From: Paragordius varius
Lineage: Eukaryota > Nematomorpha
Length of the DNA: 64,000 nucleotides
Reading direction: 5' to 3'
Assembly: GCA_964247055.1 (NCBI GenBank)
Contig: OZ176056.1
Coordinates: forward strand, 2,418,001 to 2,482,000
How positions within the stretch are numbered: position 1 is the first letter of the stretch; each line of letters opens with the position of its first letter. The position numbers and the translations under genes are program-made. Under the pieces are notes generated by a model, which saw only the letters and a program-made list of their open reading frames with translations, was not told the origin of the DNA and searched no databases. Shown piece by piece: positions 1-20,600 of the stretch.

Positions 1-878
1 CTTATAGCTGTGTATTACAAGTAAAATATTATAGCAAAATCACATAAATTGGGCACATATGTTAAATATATAATTGTGGTATATGGTTCAAATTATTTTG
101 ATATATATATATATATTATAATGCCGAAAAATGTTTGTCAGATATATTATAAAAGTATTACAAAAAACCGTTTTGATGGGCTAGATTTTTATTAAAAAAG
201 TCGGGATTGCCAGATGAGGACAATATATTTCAAATAAAATTTATTAGATATATATTCATTTTAAAATGTTTTTTAGCGTTTTTCCAAGTATATCAGAAAT
301 ACAAAAACACTAAATTATCCAAAACATTTATGTACCAAATTCTATGACGCAGAATTTTATATTTATAGGTGTTAAAATATTCATTTTTAATTCAAATGTT
401 AGAAAAATATTTAAAAAGGATAAATTTAAATGTGGTCAGATAGATTTTAAAATAAAATTTTTGTGTGATAGAAATCATCAGCGAAATTGAATTATATAAC
501 AGGAGAATGTTTTTGCGAATTTTCCATTTTTTTTGCCATCTTAAATTTTTTTTGAGAATAACATTCTTAATCGGCAATCTGGCTGTTTTGTGTTAAAAAT
601 ATGAGTTTATAAAGTTTAAATAGTATAAAACAAATTAGTAACATTTTAAATATTGCCCAAATCTGGTTTAACATATATAAATAAAATAATAAACAACATA
701 GCGCTAAATTTAACTTTCGATTATGAGATTCCTTTTCATACCATAAACCCCAAAATTAATCCGATTATAATCTCAGTATTACTATCGATCTATATTTATT
801 ATCGGGAAATTTTATTGAGTATTTTATCGTTTAAATACCATTCTTTTAGCCATTTTAAAATATATTTCAAAACCGTAG
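1..878 (+). other. Intron of the GRXCR-like gene, no coding signal
   Basis: Very AT-rich sequence upstream of the GRXCR terminal exon. Short open frames are present but none shows a conserved motif or fits the exon's phase. Contains a short TA run near 107-118. I see nothing else to annotate. Confidence 0.4.
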
Positions 879-1115
879 GGCTTTAAAGAATTGGAACAAT
901 TGAATGAGGTAGGGATTCTGACAAAAATTTTAGCAAAATACAAAATGGGCATCCTGAAACCCAAATGCCCAAAGTGTGGAGACTTTAAATACCTGATGTG
1001 TGTTCGATGCCATGGGGGGAAACGGTCATCCCTCGTGAATACATTTAGTCACATCCCGCTTAAATGCACTTACTGTGAACAGACTGGACTCTCAAAGTGT
1101 GATCAATGCAAATAA
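879..1115 (+). CDS. GRXCR-like glutaredoxin-domain cysteine-rich protein, last exon (partial)
   Basis: Terminal exon of a gene that starts left of the window. After a plausible acceptor (TTCAAAACCGTAG at 866-878) the frame reads GFKELEQLNEVGIL, the usual glutaredoxin C-terminal end (GGFxELxxLNExGxL). It is followed by a zinc-finger-like tail with four CxxC pairs: CPKC, CVRC, CTYC and CDQC. This tail, with an H-G pair after the second CxxC, is the layout of GRXCR1/GRXCR2 and the related plant cysteine-rich glutaredoxin-like proteins. In vertebrates GRXCR1 acts in hair-cell stereocilia and has lost a standard redox site; here the glutaredoxin core is outside the window, so activity cannot be judged. 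The stop (1113-1115) overlaps an AATAAA. The TTG at 891 is not a start; the reading frame simply continues from an upstream exon. An alternative acceptor at 888 would shorten the exon by nine bases. Confidence 0.72.
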   Translation, partial: GFKELEQLNEVGILTKILAKYKMGILKPKCPKCGDFKYLMCVRCHGGKRSSLVNTFSHIPLKCTYCEQTGLSKCDQCK

Positions 1116-2921
1116 AATGAAATGATTGATTGTTGAAAAATAAAAAAGATTTATTTTTAAAGATTTTATCTTTTATGTTGTTAAAATAAATAAATTTGAA
1201 AGTTGTTTAATAGTATAGTTTTATAAAAACGACAAAATGGTTAGCAGAGTATTAGACGAAAAATGTTGAGGGAGACAATATAATTTTAAATTACTACTGA
1301 ATTTATAGCATAAAATTATTAATTAATAGAAACTTTTGATCATACTACAAAAAAAATTATGTAAAATGGAAAATTGTTATGCTAAGTTTAATTTTGCCAA
1401 CAAATACATAGGTTTTTTGTAAAATAGCCAATTACCTGCTAATTTTAAGAAAAATATATAATACTTGTTTTTTAAAGTTGTTTACTTCATTAGGACTTTG
1501 AAAGCGATATGCTTATTTTCGCCTGTCCATAAGTTAACCGTGAAATAAAGCTTTTCCAATATATTAATGGGTATTGATATATTTTATTAATGATGATTTA
1601 TATGTTTATAATTTAAGTTTAAAACTCTGAGAAAGCACACAATATTTACAGGTCAAAGTTATGGAACTCTAGTAATATAATAAATATTAGGCCTTTAAAT
1701 TTTAAATGACGAAAATCGAATTATTATTAAATTGAAGAATAATGTTTTTTGGGTTATATAATCCCTCAGATTTATTTTAAAGGATTTTTTTGACTCAAAT
1801 TTATTATAATAATCAATCTCCAAACCTATAAGTAGATAAAGTCACTGAAATAAACTAAAAGTCAAGTTAGACATTGATGACTTATAATTTAACATATTCA
1901 AGCAGATACTTTTTTATCAAAAATGGGCTTTATTGAAACTCATTGCATTTTTTCATAACACATATATTTATAATATAACGGAAAAAATGTAAAACCATAT
2001 ATCTATAAAATTATTATATTGGGCCAAATGCAATCATAGGGGAGAACTAAATTTCCGAAAACGCCTTTTTTCTGAAATACATATTAAGTAGAACTTCTAA
2101 TTAGTTCAAAAAAGTGGCATTGGAACCGGTGCGTGGACGGTTGAACCGAAACCGGGTTTATTCCAACCCCACAAAACCGGTTCCTTTGGAAATTCCCAGA
2201 ACAGAGTTGAGGTTCCATGGAGTAGCGAATCCAGTTTGAAGCCCCATTAATGGTTTTTTAGGTATTAGTAACTAGTATATTTTATTCTCTGGGTAGAGTT
2301 ATATCATAAATATGCATAATTCATATTACTTTGAAAAACAAACATTGTGAAAAGAGTATGGCCCAAAACAAAATAATTCTCTTAAAAAATTGCACTTTAA
2401 ATAGATTAGACCATTTTTAATTAGTGATACATAGAAAAATCCTAGCTTTGCTTTAATTGGATGGACTTATGGTTCTATTATTCATATATGCTCCCAAAAA
2501 GGACATGTTTGCAGTTTTACATAAAGCTTTTCAACTACAATTTCTAATATATATATTTTACTAGACATTCAGTGATAGTATGAGCAAATAAAATAATATA
2601 TGATTCTAGCATTGACACTTATCAGCTATATAATACCTGTCCATAACTATTTTATTTTTTTTATTTCATTGAATCCGAGCAAGGGTTTTTAGCAGCTTAA
2701 TAATTGCAAACGGGTTTCTCTTAGATAAAATAATTACTTATCCAAAATTAATATAATAAAAGGCTAATAAAAATATATTGCATTAAAGCGGTTTGGATTA
2801 GATCTTTATCAATGAAATGTAAGTAAAATATGGTAATAGAATAAAAATAATAATAAAATTAAGGTCAACATGTGCATGCACATTTTTATAAAATATTATT
2901 AATACTTTTCAGATTTAAACA
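1116..2921. other. Intergenic region between GRXCR-like gene and OAT
   Basis: About 1.8 kb with no supportable gene. At 2110-2245 lies a less AT-rich block with repeated AACCGGTT/GGTTCC words, of the same type as blocks near 62515-62695 and 63755-63960. A pyrimidine-ending acceptor (TTTTCAG, ending 2912) sits nine bases before the OAT start codon, so the real 5' end of the OAT mRNA may lie further upstream or be added by trans-splicing. Confidence 0.45.
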
Positions 2922-11511
<8,590 letters not shown>

Positions 11512-11560
11512 ATTAATCCTAAAAATTTTGTAATAATGCATGCAATTCAATTTTGTTTTT

Positions 11561-11566
11561 AATAAA
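11561..11566 (+). terminator. OAT polyadenylation signal
   Basis: AATAAA 50 nt after the OAT stop codon, followed by a second overlapping AATAAA-like hexamer. Confidence 0.6.
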
Positions 11567-11792
11567 TAAATGATCTATTGGGGAAATCATCAAAACTTCG
11601 ATAATTTGTTGTTTGAAACTTATAAAAGGTATAATACAGGGCCAATTCAACTTTTTTTGGTTTTTAGTAAAGTTTAGTTACTAGTATGGGTTAACGATTT
11701 AAAAACGCATCAAGCAATGTGTCAGCTAAGATAGTTTAGGTATATTTTGATTAAATAAATAAGAACTTTTTAAATAAATTGCTAATTACAAG

Positions 11793-12110
11793 CATGCCCA
11801 ACAAACAAGGCTTCGCGGGCCGCTTTAGACAAGCATTAGTATTAATAAATTTCAAATATCAAACTAACAAATTTGGGATCACCATATAGATATTTAAGGT
11901 ATTTAATATATGGAACCAAATATTCAAATCATCAGAGCTATTACGCAATCTTTTTATTGCTTTAAAAAAACTTTTGCCGCTCAGAATTCTCCATTGCCAA
12001 AATCTACCAATTATTTACAACAAAAAATTAAGTTTGCTTATGCATTAATTAATTGACCATTTCTAATTTTGTAAACAGCTGCCTTTGTGATAATCGGTAT
12101 ATTAACCCTC
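11793..12110. repeat. hAT-like MITE fragment
   Basis: GCATGCCCAACAAACAAGG followed by CTTCGCGGGCCGC resembles an end of the GCGGCCCGC-type MITE at 7107-7423, in reverse orientation. The far end is not clear, so only the left boundary is reliable. Confidence 0.35.
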
Positions 12111-12640
12111 CATTACCACTTTTTTGTCCTAGTTTACCTTCTGGTATGCTTTAGATCCTATAGATGTTGCAAAATTATAGTATAAAAGTTACTGAGTTTA
12201 AATTTAATTATCAAACATTGTTCTCATGTATTGAATAAAAAGCTTTTTTTCAGTTTTAGAGTCTGAAATCGGTACAGCACTAAAAAACCTTTCGAAACCA
12301 ACAACATTTATTAAAGTCAAAATATATCAAGTGTCACTAAATGTAGCCTGAAAGCCTATTAAGGTTAATAATTTACAATTTCTAACCATAATATATTTTA
12401 TTTCTTGTTGCATTAGCGATTAATAAAAATGTAGAAAAAAATGGTGGCAAAAAAGTTTGAGATCAGGATTTTTTAATTTTAAAAATTTTCTTTTTCCAAA
12501 ATGCATTTAAAAGGCTACAGAAAAATATTTTAATATTCACTCTAATACCTGGAATTCTTTTTAAGATATTCAAATTTTAATCGCTCTGGAATATCATACT
12601 AAAAGATTATGGAGTGTTAATTTGCGACTGTAAAAGAGCT
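12105..12640. repeat. Dispersed ~500-bp repeat (CACTTTTTTGTCCTAGTTTAC family)
   Basis: Shares in order the blocks CTTTTTTGTCCTAGTTTACC, GCATTAGCGATTAATAAAAA, TGGCAAAAAAGTTTGAGA, AATCGCTCTGGAATAT and TTATGGAGTGTTAAT with copies at 55425-56120 and 56575-57090; a partial copy starts near 62380. Non-coding; class unknown. Confidence 0.55.
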
Positions 12641-13278
12641 TTTTAAAATCTTTAATTAATAATAATATTTAAAAGCCATTATATTTTAATAAATTTACAT
12701 AGAAAGTTCTCAAAATACAAATCTTAAACATTTAAAAAAAAGTTTTAAACCCTATCCCAAACCAAACCTTGTTCTTTTTAAAATTAAATGGAATATTATA
12801 TTCATCGATCATAAAATTGTTAAGTTAAAAACTGATAGAAAATAGAATACTCATAAAAAATTTTTGTACATATGGTAGCTTATACTACTTGAAAAAATTT
12901 ACAAAATTTATGCATGTATATGTAAAAAATAGATGAATAATTCGATGTATAGGCTTCTATAAATATAAAATAAAAGATAAATCAAACTTAATTCCGTTAA
13001 TAAAATATCTTAAAAATATTAATTTGTCCTCACTATATTATACGTTTAAGCTTGAAATGTTTAAAACCTACCTACTTACCAAATCAAACCTTCTTAACAA
13101 AAAATATAATCATTGATCATAAATTGTTAAGTTTTTAAATTATCAGTATCAGATAGATTATAGAATACTGATAGAAATTTTTTGTAGATATGTAGCCTAT
13201 ACTAGAAACTTGAAAAAACGACAAAACCTAGTGTGAATAGATGGAAGTCGATGTATAGAATTTAAATATATAATCAAC

Positions 13279-13808
13279 ACTTCGATTCGAATTAAGATAT
13301 CTAAATACCCCAGACAAAATTTAAATTTTTTATTTTGAAAAACTACTGAAGGAAACGGTTCTAATTTAAATTTTGCTTCTATCCTAATAAAAATTATATA
13401 AATATGCCAAAATATCTAAATTAAATTTTGTTTTGAAAAAAAAGTTTCATGTCAAACTACTTCGACACCATTTACGAAATTTTTGAATAATAGTGTCTTT
13501 ATTTAATTTTAAAAGTAAAACTAAAGCTAATTTTTCATTTAAATTACATCTAACATTGATAGAAATAAAAAAAGCGGTTTGTTTGTAGTTTTTTTATTTT
13601 ACCATTTCACCCATGTCAAGTTGACGAGATTTTTACCTTTCGGTTTTAGCTTAAAATAAGCAATATCAAGTATTTTTGAATAATTTTTTTTATATATTTC
13701 GGCTTATTAATGTTATATAAGTGCAAATTTTGTCATAGTTTCTCCATACTTTTTTAAGTATTTTATTTTAAATAGGCCTTATCCAACTACCCCAATTAAA
13801 ATCGAAGG
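13279..13808. repeat. ~530-bp MITE with CTTCGATT...GGGGTA...TACCCC ends (copy 1)
   Basis: Begins ACTTCGATTCGAATTAAG with ATACCCC inside and ends ACTACCCCAATTAAAATCGAAGG. Its whole length matches, in inverted orientation, the better preserved copy at 53658-54205, including the block GTTTCATGTCAAACTACTT and the block ACCTTTCGGTTTTAGCTTAA. No coding frame. Confidence 0.65.
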
Positions 13809-14101
13809 ACTTAAATGAGTGTGTTGAATCCAAGTTTAAGCAGCGTTAAAATTAATAAAAATAATTTAAATGCTATATGTAAAAAATTAAATATATCTGT
13901 TAAATTTATTCATTTGCATTGCTTTGATTAGATTAATGGTAAAAAATTGCTTTGATTATATTAATGGTAAAAAAAATTTTTTTGTTTAATAAAAATAATT
14001 CAAATTTACATTTAATTGTTTTTTTAATATTTGTACTTTCGGATTTTTTTAAAAATAACATATGAATATAACCTTTAAATATTTGTACCACCGATTCTCA
14101 C

Positions 14102-17100
14102 ATGAGCAGGAATAGGATTGTCTACAAATCGGGCTATTTATTTACGCCTTCCTCGACTTTGTTGCGAGTAACCTTTTTATTCTATAAATTTTTAGAAAAC
14201 ATGGCAAAGAAAATGGTTTGTACTGCTAAAAGATTCTGCCAACGATGCCTTTAAATTGGAATGTTATGACAGCGAACGCCATTACGCTTTGGAACAGTTA
14301 ACCGCAAAAGGAAATCCTATTAAAACAAAAAAATCTCTTATTATTCGAGAAATCATATCTGTTAAAGATAGAAAAACGAAATCACGACCAATGGCGTTTG
14401 AACTTTTATCCAAAGAACATAAAAATATAAATAGCATTGTTGCATCTGCTGAAAACGAATTAGAGCACCATTCTTGGATAGAAACCCTAAAAAAATTACA
14501 AAATGAATTAATATTACCGTTAGGTGTTATTCCAAACGAATTTAAACCAAGCGATAATTTGAATATGGAAACGAATAATCCAAATCATTTAAATGGTAAT
14601 AAAGAAAATTATATTACACCATCCACGAATTTACGCTTCACAGGTAAATTTTTTATGATTAAATATTTTATAAGTCATTGGTTTTTACTTTTTATATTCA
14701 AACATATCTTATATTGCAGAAATACCATTTTTGGAACCTAAACCGTTAAATCTTGAGATTGGAAATAATGTCAATTCAAACAATAATGATAAAAATCACA
14801 GTGATAGCCTAAAAAATAAGTTAAATCCAACAGTTAATTCCAAATTATTAAACACTAACGTCAATTGTAACAATACCAATGGATTTTCCACACCAACACA
14901 TGATTTTATGGGTGAGCGGATAGACAGTAAGAGCCCATCTTTACAAGGCTTATCGTCTGCACCCCAAAATAATAACACCAATAATACGACATTTGAAGAA
15001 AATGAAAATTTAGTGTACAGTTCTGCCGAATTACGTAAGATTTGCAGATACATTAAATTTTTAATTTCTTTAAATTTAACGTATCAAATATCCTTATATA
15101 TTTGTAAATGGGTAATATATTCGAACCTAGGAAAGGGCGCAAAATTAGATGGTTGAACAGAAAAATTGAGTAATCCATGTGCAGTTACTTCCCTCTTTCA
15201 GGAGTCCGATTGTGGGCAAAATTTTTATGCGCATGCATCATGACGCTTTTTAAGAAAAATTGGAATTTTTAACTAAAACAGCACAAAATTTAATTTTATT
15301 GCTTTTGACTCTTTATTAATCCTTAAAATGCCTCATAGTTTGCGGGAAAGTAAACTTAAAACGATTAATAACTATATACTAGAACCTATTCAATAATCAG
15401 AAAACTGCATGGAGATTATCATGACCTCATTAGTTTATAGGCACTGTATATGTGAAAAAATCCCAATGGGGGCTTGGGTTTATTAGGGGATCCGCGCTGC
15501 ATTATAAATAATTTTCTCAATGAAAAAATTTTATAGTTAACAAACTTTACATTACATTACATATTTATATAGCTACTGGATATCGTGTATATGTTATACC
15601 AACTGATGCTTCTAAACGCTGTAATTTAATTTCATCCATGCCTAACAGTTCAAATAATTTGCATTATACCGAAAGCTTTTCTGGCATGAAAATGGATAAT
15701 TTCTCACCTGCTCAAAGTTTGCTATAAAATTTTATAAATAATTTTTTTCCAAAAAAATAAAAATTTGGATGTTTTTTAAAAAAAAATTTTTAGCTCTAAA
15801 TAAAGGACAACAACAGCCGATTGAAGATAAAAATGCTCCCTATTTCCTACTCGTTTCATCTCAAAGTTTATCCTTAAATCCGGTTCTTGAGAATGGAAAA
15901 CCTTCGAATCACACACTATACATTTGGCCTTATAGGTTAGATTTTTTGTAAATATTTTTATTTTTTCAAAAAATATTATTAATTTTAATTGATATTATGT
16001 AATTAATGACATTTATTTTATTTCGATTTGATATGATTTATATTTGATTGTAAATATTTTGATTGATTTTTTCTTTTATTCATGGAACAAAGAAGAAACC
16101 ACACAATTACAATTAATACAATAATAAAAATAGTACAGAGTTTAGTTTTAATTTTGTTAATTTATTGCACAATAAAACCGTTTTATTTTATAACATCAAA
16201 CTTTTTAACGTATAAATAGTAGGTTAATTAAAAACATTGTATATAACTTTTATTTTTATATCATATATTGATTAAAGATTGTAAATTTTTGTTTGATAAT
16301 ATTATGGAATTTCCGTTTTTTATTTATCGAACATTTAACTACTATATATAATTTATGTCTAACTTATTTTCTAGTTTTTCCGCTATTTTTTATTTTTAAT
16401 ATTCTAATAAAAATATTTTTGAATTATTATTAGCAAATTTGAGTTGAGTTAATATATAATATGTATTTGAGAATTAATATTATTGATTTGTAAAACAAAG
16501 AGAAAAGTATCAAATTGTTTTTGCTTTATATAAATAGCTATAACTTTGAATGTTTTCTAAATTTTTATAGATGCAACATAAATATATATAACTAATCAAT
16601 TTCCATGTTATTAGGTCAACATTTATACGTAAAACTAAACAGTTAAAACATATTATTTCAGTTGATTCTTTTTTGTTTTGTATTCTGGTTCAAATTTTTG
16701 CAAACTAATATATTTTTGATATTGAATTGAAATTAATAAAAAATTTTATGTAATAAGAATATTTTTTTAAAATGTGATTGAAAAATTGTATTGTGTTTGT
16801 TTATTATATGTGCTATTAAATACGGCATCGTTTTATAAATTCTCGTTTAACGTTTTTTTTATAAATATGGGCTGTTCTATACTAAACGAATGATTTAGGT
16901 CCAAAGAAACGGTTGTTTTGTTTTGGTCATTAAATATGAATTAATTTATGAGTTTTATTAATATTATTCTGAATAAATGATAAACGGAATTATATTTTAC
17001 ATAAAAATAGATTCAATTATATATTTAAAAATTTGTAAGGAAAATGCCTGAAGAATTTATTAAATTTTTTGGGTTTTTCTACATTTAGTCCTTATAAACT

Positions 17101-17580
17101 TTGATGAATCTATTTGCTCTATAATCTCATTTTCATGCAGACTTCTAGAAGTTTACTATTTGACCAGTTATTTTTTCAAATTTTTATGTTCTTATAAAAC
17201 TCTAACACCAGCATTCAATTGATTTCTTCAATCATGTGATAATAACGGTCTCTTGTTTAAAAATCTTAAATTTTTTTTAGGTAATGCAATAAGTATAATA
17301 TTAGCTGGTTTAAAAATTAAATAACTTTTTGGGATTTTTTGTGGGTCGCGTTTGTGTTTTTGAATATACGATTTTTCAGTCAAAATCAATTTTTTTAACC
17401 AAAAACCGCATTTTTAAATATATATCATTTTCAAGCCAACGCAACATTTTTTCTGTTGTCTTTGATTAAAAAATGTTGCGTTTGTATGAAAAAATGTTGC
17501 GTTTGCTTGAAAAATGGTATATAACATGAATAGAGACTGGATATGCCAAATTTATTAAAATAAGTAATTATGTATAAAAA

Positions 17581-17647
<67 letters not shown>

Positions 17648-20600
17648 GTTGATAACATCTCTAATTTTTTAAAAATGTAATATAGCATAAGTATGTTTGC
17701 CAAAGAACAAATGTTTAAAAGCAGAATTTACTTTATATAATGTCAAATAAAACCCTTAATTACATTAATTGCAAAAATATTTTATATTTTAGTCGTCGTT
17801 GATATAAACTGTGATTCAATAGAAATTTGTACAAAAAATGATAAAAATAAGTTTGTGGTGTTATTATTGATTTTAACTAAATAATAATTACTCGATTAAA
17901 ATATATATTTTTGAATCTAAATACAATTATGCTCCTTAAAATTTATCCATCAGAATTTTTATGTTTATGCGGGCATTGATTTTACCAAAGGCAATGATTT
18001 TCTTAGTGTGCTCTATACAAACTATACCTTTGACAAATCATTAAAAAATACGCCTCCTTACACTTTCTATAATCCCTGCTAAATGATAAAAAAATTGGTT
18101 TTTTTACGCCAATATATTCAAACTAATTTCAAATTCACCCTTAAACAATTCAAATTCACCCTCAAATAAAATATATGTTTTTAAATTAAATATTACCCAA
18201 TATTTTTATATATTTTTAAAAAAATAAAATTGTTTTTTTACATTTAAATAATACTGAAATAAATAATAAACTATGCCATAAAGATATATTTCTCATTAAT
18301 AATGAGTTATATTAGTTCGAAAACACATAATTTATTTTTAAGGGTGTTGAATTTGAATTGTTCAAGGGTGAATTTGAATTGTTTAAGGGTGAATTTGAAT
18401 TGTTCAAGGGTGAATTTGAATTGTGTAAGGGTGAATTTGAGCTGTAAATGGTATATATAAAACTAATTTTGAATTTATTTTAAATTAGATATATCCGTCG
18501 GTATGGCCGGAGTCGAAATGGTAAAGCTTTTACGTTTGAAGCTGGGCGGAAGTGTGAATCGGGTGAGGGTCTTTTCACCTTTAAAACCCCGCTAAATCTA
18601 GAGTTATTCCTCCAAGTTGCAGGCAACATGAAAGCACTTAAAGAAAAATTGGGTTTGGGTTTAAGTTCTGACCTTAATAGTCTTCAAAATATTGAACAAC
18701 TTGAAATTTTAACACAAGTCAAAACAAATGCTAATGAGGATAGTAACACGTTAAAAAGTAATCCTCAACAAGGAATATCTAATGGACAAACTGGGGTAGA
18801 AAATATAATTGGTGCAAAACCTCCTACTAATGTTTTTCCAAATGCGGGGAAGGAAATTGAAAATTGTAATATTAACACCGATGCAATGCAAATTAATGAA
18901 GGTTTGAATATTTAGTATTTTTTATTTTAAGTTTTTTGGAATTTCAATTTTTACTTTTAGGGTATGAAAATGTAAATATATAATTTTTTTTGGTGGGTGT
19001 AGATTAGAATTGAAAATATTTTTTTTTGAGTTAATAAAGATAATTCCAAGTTTTTTCGCAGTTTTCGATAAAATATATTTTTTTTGTTTTTTGTTAAAAT
19101 GTGCTTATAATACGCGATGCAAAAAATTGTTGATAATTGATAAAATATTTATTTTTCTTGTTTTTGTTAAAATTTGCTTATAATACGCGATGCAAAAATT
19201 GTTGGTAATAAAATCTTTAAACTTTAAATTTTTTATATAAATTAAAATTACTTTTTAATAATATAAAAAATATAAATTATATTTGTAGGACAATTAATAA
19301 TATCAGAGGCGTCTTCAACGTTTCACGATGATTTAGTTCAAGCCCTCAATAATTGTCAAATTACATGTTCCTCGCCTCCAAGTAAAATATTTTTTATAAT
19401 ATTTTTTTAATAAATTATAGTTTAATTTATAAAATATTAATAATTATTTTATGAAAATATTATAATTATCAATTTATAATTTTCTTAGCATTCTTAAAAA
19501 AGTTACTTTTTAAAAAGAGCATTCTTAAAAAAGTTGCTAACTTGAATGATATTTTGAAATTAAACGGAATTATAAATAAGATTTTATTATGATTAATTTT
19601 ATATATAAATGCGAAATTTTGTTCTATACTAACGTTAAAAAATAAACTTTAATATCGTTTTTTCCATTTTAACCCTGTTAGATAAAATTTTTGTTGATAA
19701 AACCTATTTTTGGGTAGTGTATGTTAGTTTTTGATGTAATTAAATATCTCCAATTTTATGGCATATTGCAAAAAAAATATTTTTGCTCTTATTTTAGCAA
19801 AACAACCTTTAGAAAATATAAAATTAGCCCTTAAAAAAGGCAACTAATATAAACTTATTGTTCTATAGCTTTTTCTAAAAAAACCAACTTTCTATATATC
19901 CATTTTAAGGGATAATATATAAATATTCATATATATTTTTACCTGTATTTTTTTACTCGTGTTTTTAGGGAAACAACAAACCTTAGTAGAAAATACTAAA
20001 TTATTAGCTTCTTCTCAAAACAACTCTGAAAAAACTACTTTGGAAATTATTAATATGAATGAAAATTCCAAAAACCTTCGAAATAATCATCAACATTTTT
20101 ACGATGAAATTAACTTGAATAATGGCGGGACTGAAGCGAAATCATCTCTAAACAATATTTCCCCTTCAAATAATTCAAATTTTTTAAACAACAACTTTAA
20201 TACTAATACATCGACGACTACGTATTCACAAGACCAAAATATTTACAGTGAATTGAATGATGTACAAAGTTTAAATTCGATTTCTCTTAATGAAACTAAA
20301 TCCGGTAATAAAATGCCTAAATTGAACAATAATTTATGCCAGGATATTACTACGAAAAACACTCTTAATACATCTTTAAATACACAACTGAGTGCTCAAA
20401 TATCACCCTCTAAAATACCGACCGTGGTTAAGAAAGGTTTTTTTAAAAGTTTTTTTTTTATATATCATTTACAGTTCAAATTCACCCTTTCGAACAATTC
20501 AAATTCACCCTGAAATTAATTATTTGTTTTTCAAGATTAAAAATTACATATGTTTTATAATATTTTTAAAAAATAAATTTTTTTCTAAAATTTGATATAA

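Larger units (their letters stand above)
11567..14101. other. Intergenic region between OAT and DOK
   Basis: No supportable gene. Filled with the hAT fragment, the ~500-bp dispersed repeat and the ~530-bp MITE listed separately, plus very AT-rich sequence. The DOK promoter must lie in its 3' part; I see no convincing core promoter element. Confidence 0.45.

Noticed and set aside
653-886. 77-aa plus-strand frame just before the GRXCR exon
   Set aside because: Not in frame with the exon, lacks family motifs, and ends at the intron-exon boundary by chance.
17431-17703. 90-aa minus-strand frame with a long alternating Ile-Tyr run
   Set aside because: It is a translation of the (TA)n microsatellite plus a foldback-like element; no coding signal.
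18340-18455. Regular ~20-bp repeats as a possible CRISPR-like array
   Set aside because: The units are directly adjacent with no variable spacers, occur in inverted arms, and the genome is eukaryotic.
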